A DNA stretch of 8,305 nt from Nitrososphaerota archaeon (GTDB lineage Archaea; Iainarchaeota; Iainarchaeia; Iainarchaeales; VGJJ01). The position numbers and the translations under genes are program-made. Below the pieces are notes generated by a model. That model searched no databases. It saw nothing but the letters and a program-made list of their open reading frames with translations, and had not been told where the DNA came from. The stretch covers positions 1 to 8,305 of the forward strand of contig JAGVNS010000107.1 in NCBI GenBank assembly GCA_020053155.1, read 5' to 3'. Of the stretch, positions 6,617 through 8,305 are shown piece by piece; positions within the stretch are counted from its first letter, which is position 1; every line of letters starts with the position of its first letter.

Positions 6617-6698
6617 GATTGGAGTCAAATCAATAGGGTTGCGCGGATTGTATGAGTGTTTGGAAACCCCAAACCGCCATTGGTTCCGACAAAATGGT

Positions 6699-6715
6699 AA
6701 AAATAGTCTATTTTT
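6699..6715. promoter_or_regulatory. 8-bp palindrome, possible operator
   Basis: AAAAATAG at 6699-6706 and CTATTTTT at 6708-6715 are exact reverse complements around one central base. The site lies just upstream of the vapB TATA-like box and its right arm overlaps the next inverted repeat, so it probably forms part of the vapBC operator. The symmetry is certain; regulator binding is inferred. Confidence 0.5.
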
Positions 6716-6742
6716 CCCAAAAAGCTTATATTTTTTGGGAAA
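6713..6742. promoter_or_regulatory. 11-bp inverted repeat flanking the vapB TATA-like box
   Basis: TTTCCCAAAAA at 6713-6723 and TTTTTGGGAAA at 6732-6742 are perfect reverse complements. The 8-base spacer (6724-6731) holds GCTTATAT, part of the TATA-like element CTTATATTTT at 6725-6734. A dimeric AbrB-fold antitoxin bound here would block TBP, so autoregulation of vapBC is a natural reading. The transcript would begin near 6755, leaving a leader of roughly ten bases. Confidence 0.6.
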
Positions 6743-6753
6743 CGTAGTCTTTT

Positions 6754-6760
6754 AGGTGAA
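6754..6760 (+). promoter_or_regulatory. Shine-Dalgarno site of vapB
   Basis: AGGTGAA lies five bases before the ATG at 6766 and complements the 16S rRNA 3' end. It supports this start and a short leader downstream of the TATA-like element. Confidence 0.5.
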
Positions 6761-6765
6761 TCGTC

Positions 6766-7023
6766 ATGACTGAAACAGTATCGCTGGATTCAACTGGCAA
6801 AATGTATTTTCCACAGAAGGTGAGGGAACAGATGAAAACAAAGGAGTTTACTCCGTTAGTGATGCCGGGTGGGGAGATTGTCTTGCAACCTATCTTTTCT
6901 CCTTTGTCCGCAAAAGAAAAGCTAATACTCATCAAAAAGATGGGATTGTGGAAAACAAAAAAATCCATTCGCGAGTTAAGAGAAGGGCTATACGAAGAAG
7001 TCGGGAAAAGGTTCGAGCGATAA
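6766..7023 (+). CDS. vapB: AbrB/SpoVT-type antitoxin
   Basis: This is the probable antitoxin of the pair with the PIN toxin that follows. Residues 1-43 fit the AbrB swapped-hairpin DNA-binding fold: VSLDSTGKMYFPQKVREQM (5-23), then FTPLVMPGGEIVLQPI (28-43), with FPQKVR in place of the common IPKEVR. The remaining half, 44-85, is a charged helical tail expected to wrap around and inhibit the toxin. The length of 85 residues is typical. The stop codon is one base before the vapC ATG, so the two are cotranscribed and probably translationally coupled. Overlapping inverted repeats at 6699-6742 surround its promoter, suggesting autorepression. A general AbrB regulator is an alternative, but the adjacent PIN gene makes the antitoxin reading preferable. 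Confidence 0.88.
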   Translation: MTETVSLDSTGKMYFPQKVREQMKTKEFTPLVMPGGEIVLQPIFSPLSAKEKLILIKKMGLWKTKKSIRELREGLYEEVGKRFER

Positions 7024-7024
7024 T

Positions 7025-7417
7025 ATGTATGCTGACACGGATTTCTTGCTGGCCCTCATCAAAGAGAATGATTGGCTAAAAGAGAATGCGGAGCGTCTAT
7101 TTTTTGAGAACGAGAAGAAAATATGGACCTCAACCCTTGTTCTTCAAGAGCTGATGATGATTGCCCATCGTGATGGACAAGACGTCGAAAAAGTGGTTAA
7201 CCAAGCCTGTGCCCTCGTTTCCATTCGTCCTATTGAATTAACGGCCGAAATGTGTAGGAAGGCGATATGGTTGATGAAAAACAATTCGTTTACTCCTTTT
7301 GATGCTTTTTACGCATTGGCATGTGGAGAAGACCCCATCATCAGCTCGGACAAAAAATATGATGCGGTTGGATTAAAACGAATCAAACTAGAAGAGAAGA
7401 GACAAAAGAACAGTTGA
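7025..7417 (+). CDS. vapC: PIN-domain ribonuclease toxin
   Basis: This is a VapC-type PIN-domain endoribonuclease, which as a free toxin cleaves RNA (tRNA or rRNA in characterised members) with Mg2+ or Mn2+. The acidic residues are in the expected order: D4 (with D6) in MYADTDFLLAL, E42 in TLVLQELMMIA, D93 in TPFDAFYALA and D109 in IISSDKKYDAVG. None of the core positions is missing, so it should be active. The 130-residue length is normal. The ATG directly follows the vapB stop with one base between (TAATATG), giving translational coupling and tying toxin synthesis to antitoxin. The RNA target cannot be predicted. It faces the 207-residue gene tail to tail across 52 bases. Confidence 0.92.
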   Translation: MYADTDFLLALIKENDWLKENAERLFFENEKKIWTSTLVLQELMMIAHRDGQDVEKVVNQACALVSIRPIELTAEMCRKAIWLMKNNSFTPFDAFYALACGEDPIISSDKKYDAVGLKRIKLEEKRQKNS

Positions 7418-7430
7418 ATACTTACGACTC

Positions 7431-7450
7431 GCCCCAATAACCATGGGGGC
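7431..7450. terminator. Possible hairpin between convergent genes
   Basis: GCCCC at 7431-7435 pairs with GGGGC at 7446-7450, or CCCCA at 7432-7436 with TGGGG at 7444-7448, just after the vapC stop. On the minus strand a run of six T (7462-7457) follows the stop of the 207-residue gene and could end its transcript. No T-run follows on the plus strand, so termination of vapC here is weakly supported. Confidence 0.25.
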
Positions 7451-7469
7451 TAATTGAAAAAACATCCAC

Positions 7470-8093
7470 CTAATTTGTTTGGCTTAACCGTCGCAGTTCC
7501 ATCCAACTGAAAAATAAATTCACGTTCCGAAATACTTCTGCTTCGGAATTGGGTATGTGAATACCGGGCAATTTTGATGGTCGCTTCTCCGCATCAAAGG
7601 TTAAAACCAATTTTTGTAATCTTGGATCGGCATAGTGTGGATTTTTCAAAGCGGGCCTACAAACCGTTTCTCTAATTTCCCCCTTGAAAGAATCGGTAAA
7701 ACAATCCCCTGTTTTTCTGAATACAATTACTCGCCCACCCCAGTTTCGCAGTGTTTGCAGTCGGGGATCAAACTCCCCATACTTTCGAGCTTGGGGGCCA
7801 TATAGTTCCTCTAAGTCAATGGTTGAAAGTTTTACGGGCTTTTGGAATACGATGGGATGATCCCCCTGGCGCAGGTGGGCTTCAATCCGTGAAATAAACG
7901 GAATCATTTCGGGCAACACTAACACAAATCCAAAGTTGCCGCGTAAAAACAACCTTTGCGTGAGACCGCGTTTGATTCTTCCGCGCACGAATAATCGCTT
8001 GGCATGCAACACCGCTCGAGTAACGTTGTTCAGCTTTGGTTTGCGTATCCTTTTGGGTGATAAACCAGACTTTTTACGCATGGGAAGGCGCAT
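7470..8093 (-). CDS. Unrecognised basic protein, 207 residues
   Basis: I do not recognise this protein. Residues 1-55 are very basic (for example KKSGLSPKRIRKPK at 7-20, then KRLFVRGRIKRG at 32-43), followed by a hydrophobic strand NFGFVLVLPEM (53-63). Later parts include KPVKLSTIDLEELYG (85-99), GGRVIVFRKTGD (119-130) and a helical end with a Trp (SWMELRRL, 196-203). There are two cysteines (131, 145) but no metal-binding cluster and no membrane or signal segment. The ATG at 8093 is preceded by a TATA-like element 27 bases upstream; an in-frame ATG at 8081 is possible but spaced worse. The gene would overlap by 20 bases the alternative end of the gene entering from the right. Basic N-terminus suggests nucleic-acid contact, as inference only. 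Confidence 0.8.
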   Translation of the reverse strand: MRLPMRKKSGLSPKRIRKPKLNNVTRAVLHAKRLFVRGRIKRGLTQRLFLRGNFGFVLVLPEMIPFISRIEAHLRQGDHPIVFQKPVKLSTIDLEELYGPQARKYGEFDPRLQTLRNWGGRVIVFRKTGDCFTDSFKGEIRETVCRPALKNPHYADPRLQKLVLTFDAEKRPSKLPGIHIPNSEAEVFRNVNLFFSWMELRRLSQTN

Positions 8094-8305
8094 GGATAAT
8101 GGATCGCGCCGCCGCTTTTATTTTAGTCACTTTTTTGATTAGTTCGGTAAGGTAATACTGGGGCGCTTCTTGGTTTTGAAGGGCAATCCGTAGATGGCTG
8201 AGTGCAGTAATAGTTAATCTCTTAAATATTGGAACATTTTAGGCAGTGCTTTTTTGTTGTCAAATATTTTTCTCAAATGATATTGTGCGGCGGGCAGCGT
8301 GCGCA
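8074..8305 (-). pseudogene. 3' end of a gene entering from the right, possibly frameshifted
   Basis: One minus-strand frame is open from the window edge to a TAA at 8216-8214 and gives a 29-residue, protein-like end (ALPKMFQYLRD). A second frame, shifted by one base, is open from 8238 to a TAA at 8076-8074 and reads TALSHLRIALQNQEAP and on through LTELIKKVTKIKAAARS. It is clearly protein-like yet has no ATG and only one internal GTG, far too late. Joined by a single-base shift near 8216-8225 they would make one protein whose stop overlaps the start of the 207-residue gene by 20 bases, a common operon arrangement. I recognise neither part. The alternative is a normal gene ending at 8214 and a non-coding second frame. 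Confidence 0.4.
8115..8126 (-). promoter_or_regulatory. TATA-like box of the 207-residue gene
   Basis: On the minus strand CTAAAATAAAAG is centred about 27 bases before the ATG at 8093, consistent with a leaderless transcript. If the frameshifted upstream gene is real, this box lies inside its coding sequence and may be incidental. Confidence 0.4.

Noticed and set aside
6658..6687. GTTTGGAAAC and nearby GGTTCC considered as further ORB elements
   Set aside because: GGAAAC is followed by C-rich rather than G-rich sequence and the arms do not pair cleanly; it is too weak to call.
7006..7016. GTTCGA resembling a tRNA T-loop
   Set aside because: It lies at the 3' end of vapB and no acceptor, D or anticodon stem can be formed around it.
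1..8305. CRISPR arrays, insertion sequences, phage genes and rRNA
   Set aside because: No regularly spaced repeats, transposase motifs, terminal repeats, structural phage genes or rRNA-like stretches were seen on either strand.

Overview
The window looks like ordinary chromosomal DNA from an archaeon. It holds an Orc1/Cdc6 replication initiator, a Hel308-type repair helicase with the complete archaeal domain order, and several genes whose only visible start signal is an AT-rich TATA-like box 25-30 bases upstream of the start codon, as expected for leaderless archaeal transcripts. Two genes instead carry Shine-Dalgarno sequences. A small-genome archaeal lineage of the DPANN type is possible given tight packing, several lineage-restricted proteins and a CPR/DPANN-style ThyX relative, but the sequence alone does not settle the taxon.

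Layout. 1-163: non-coding stretch before cdc6, with ORB-like sequences and a perfect hairpin; it is a candidate replication origin. 164-1384 (+): orc1/cdc6. 1418-2176 (+): unrecognised basic protein of 252 residues. 2185-4356 (-): hel308, meeting the previous gene tail to tail with 8 bases between them. 4357-4450: divergent promoter region. 4451-4852 (+): Nudix hydrolase. 4856-5875 (-): ThyX-like protein, tail to tail with the Nudix gene. It looks like the C-terminal part of a longer two-domain ThyX relative and has a strongly altered ThyX motif. 5949-6344 (+): unrecognised helical protein of 131 residues. 6367-6600 (-): small conserved protein of 77 residues. 6601-6765: divergent regulatory region with two overlapping inverted repeats, one of them flanking a TATA-like box. 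6766-7417 (+): AbrB-type antitoxin and PIN-domain toxin pair (vapBC). 7470-8093 (-): second unrecognised basic protein, 207 residues. 8074-8305 (-): 3' end of another gene that may be frameshifted.

How the genes fit together. The left half concerns DNA replication and repair: initiator, possible origin and fork-repair helicase. The Nudix and ThyX-like genes suggest nucleotide metabolism, although the ThyX-like protein may not be a working thymidylate synthase. The right half is more accessory: a toxin-antitoxin module and orphan genes. I see no CRISPR array, tRNA, rRNA, insertion sequence or prophage. Nothing here is clearly a new multi-gene system; the most notable items are the putative origin, the beheaded ThyX relative, the vapB operator and the possible frameshift at the right edge.
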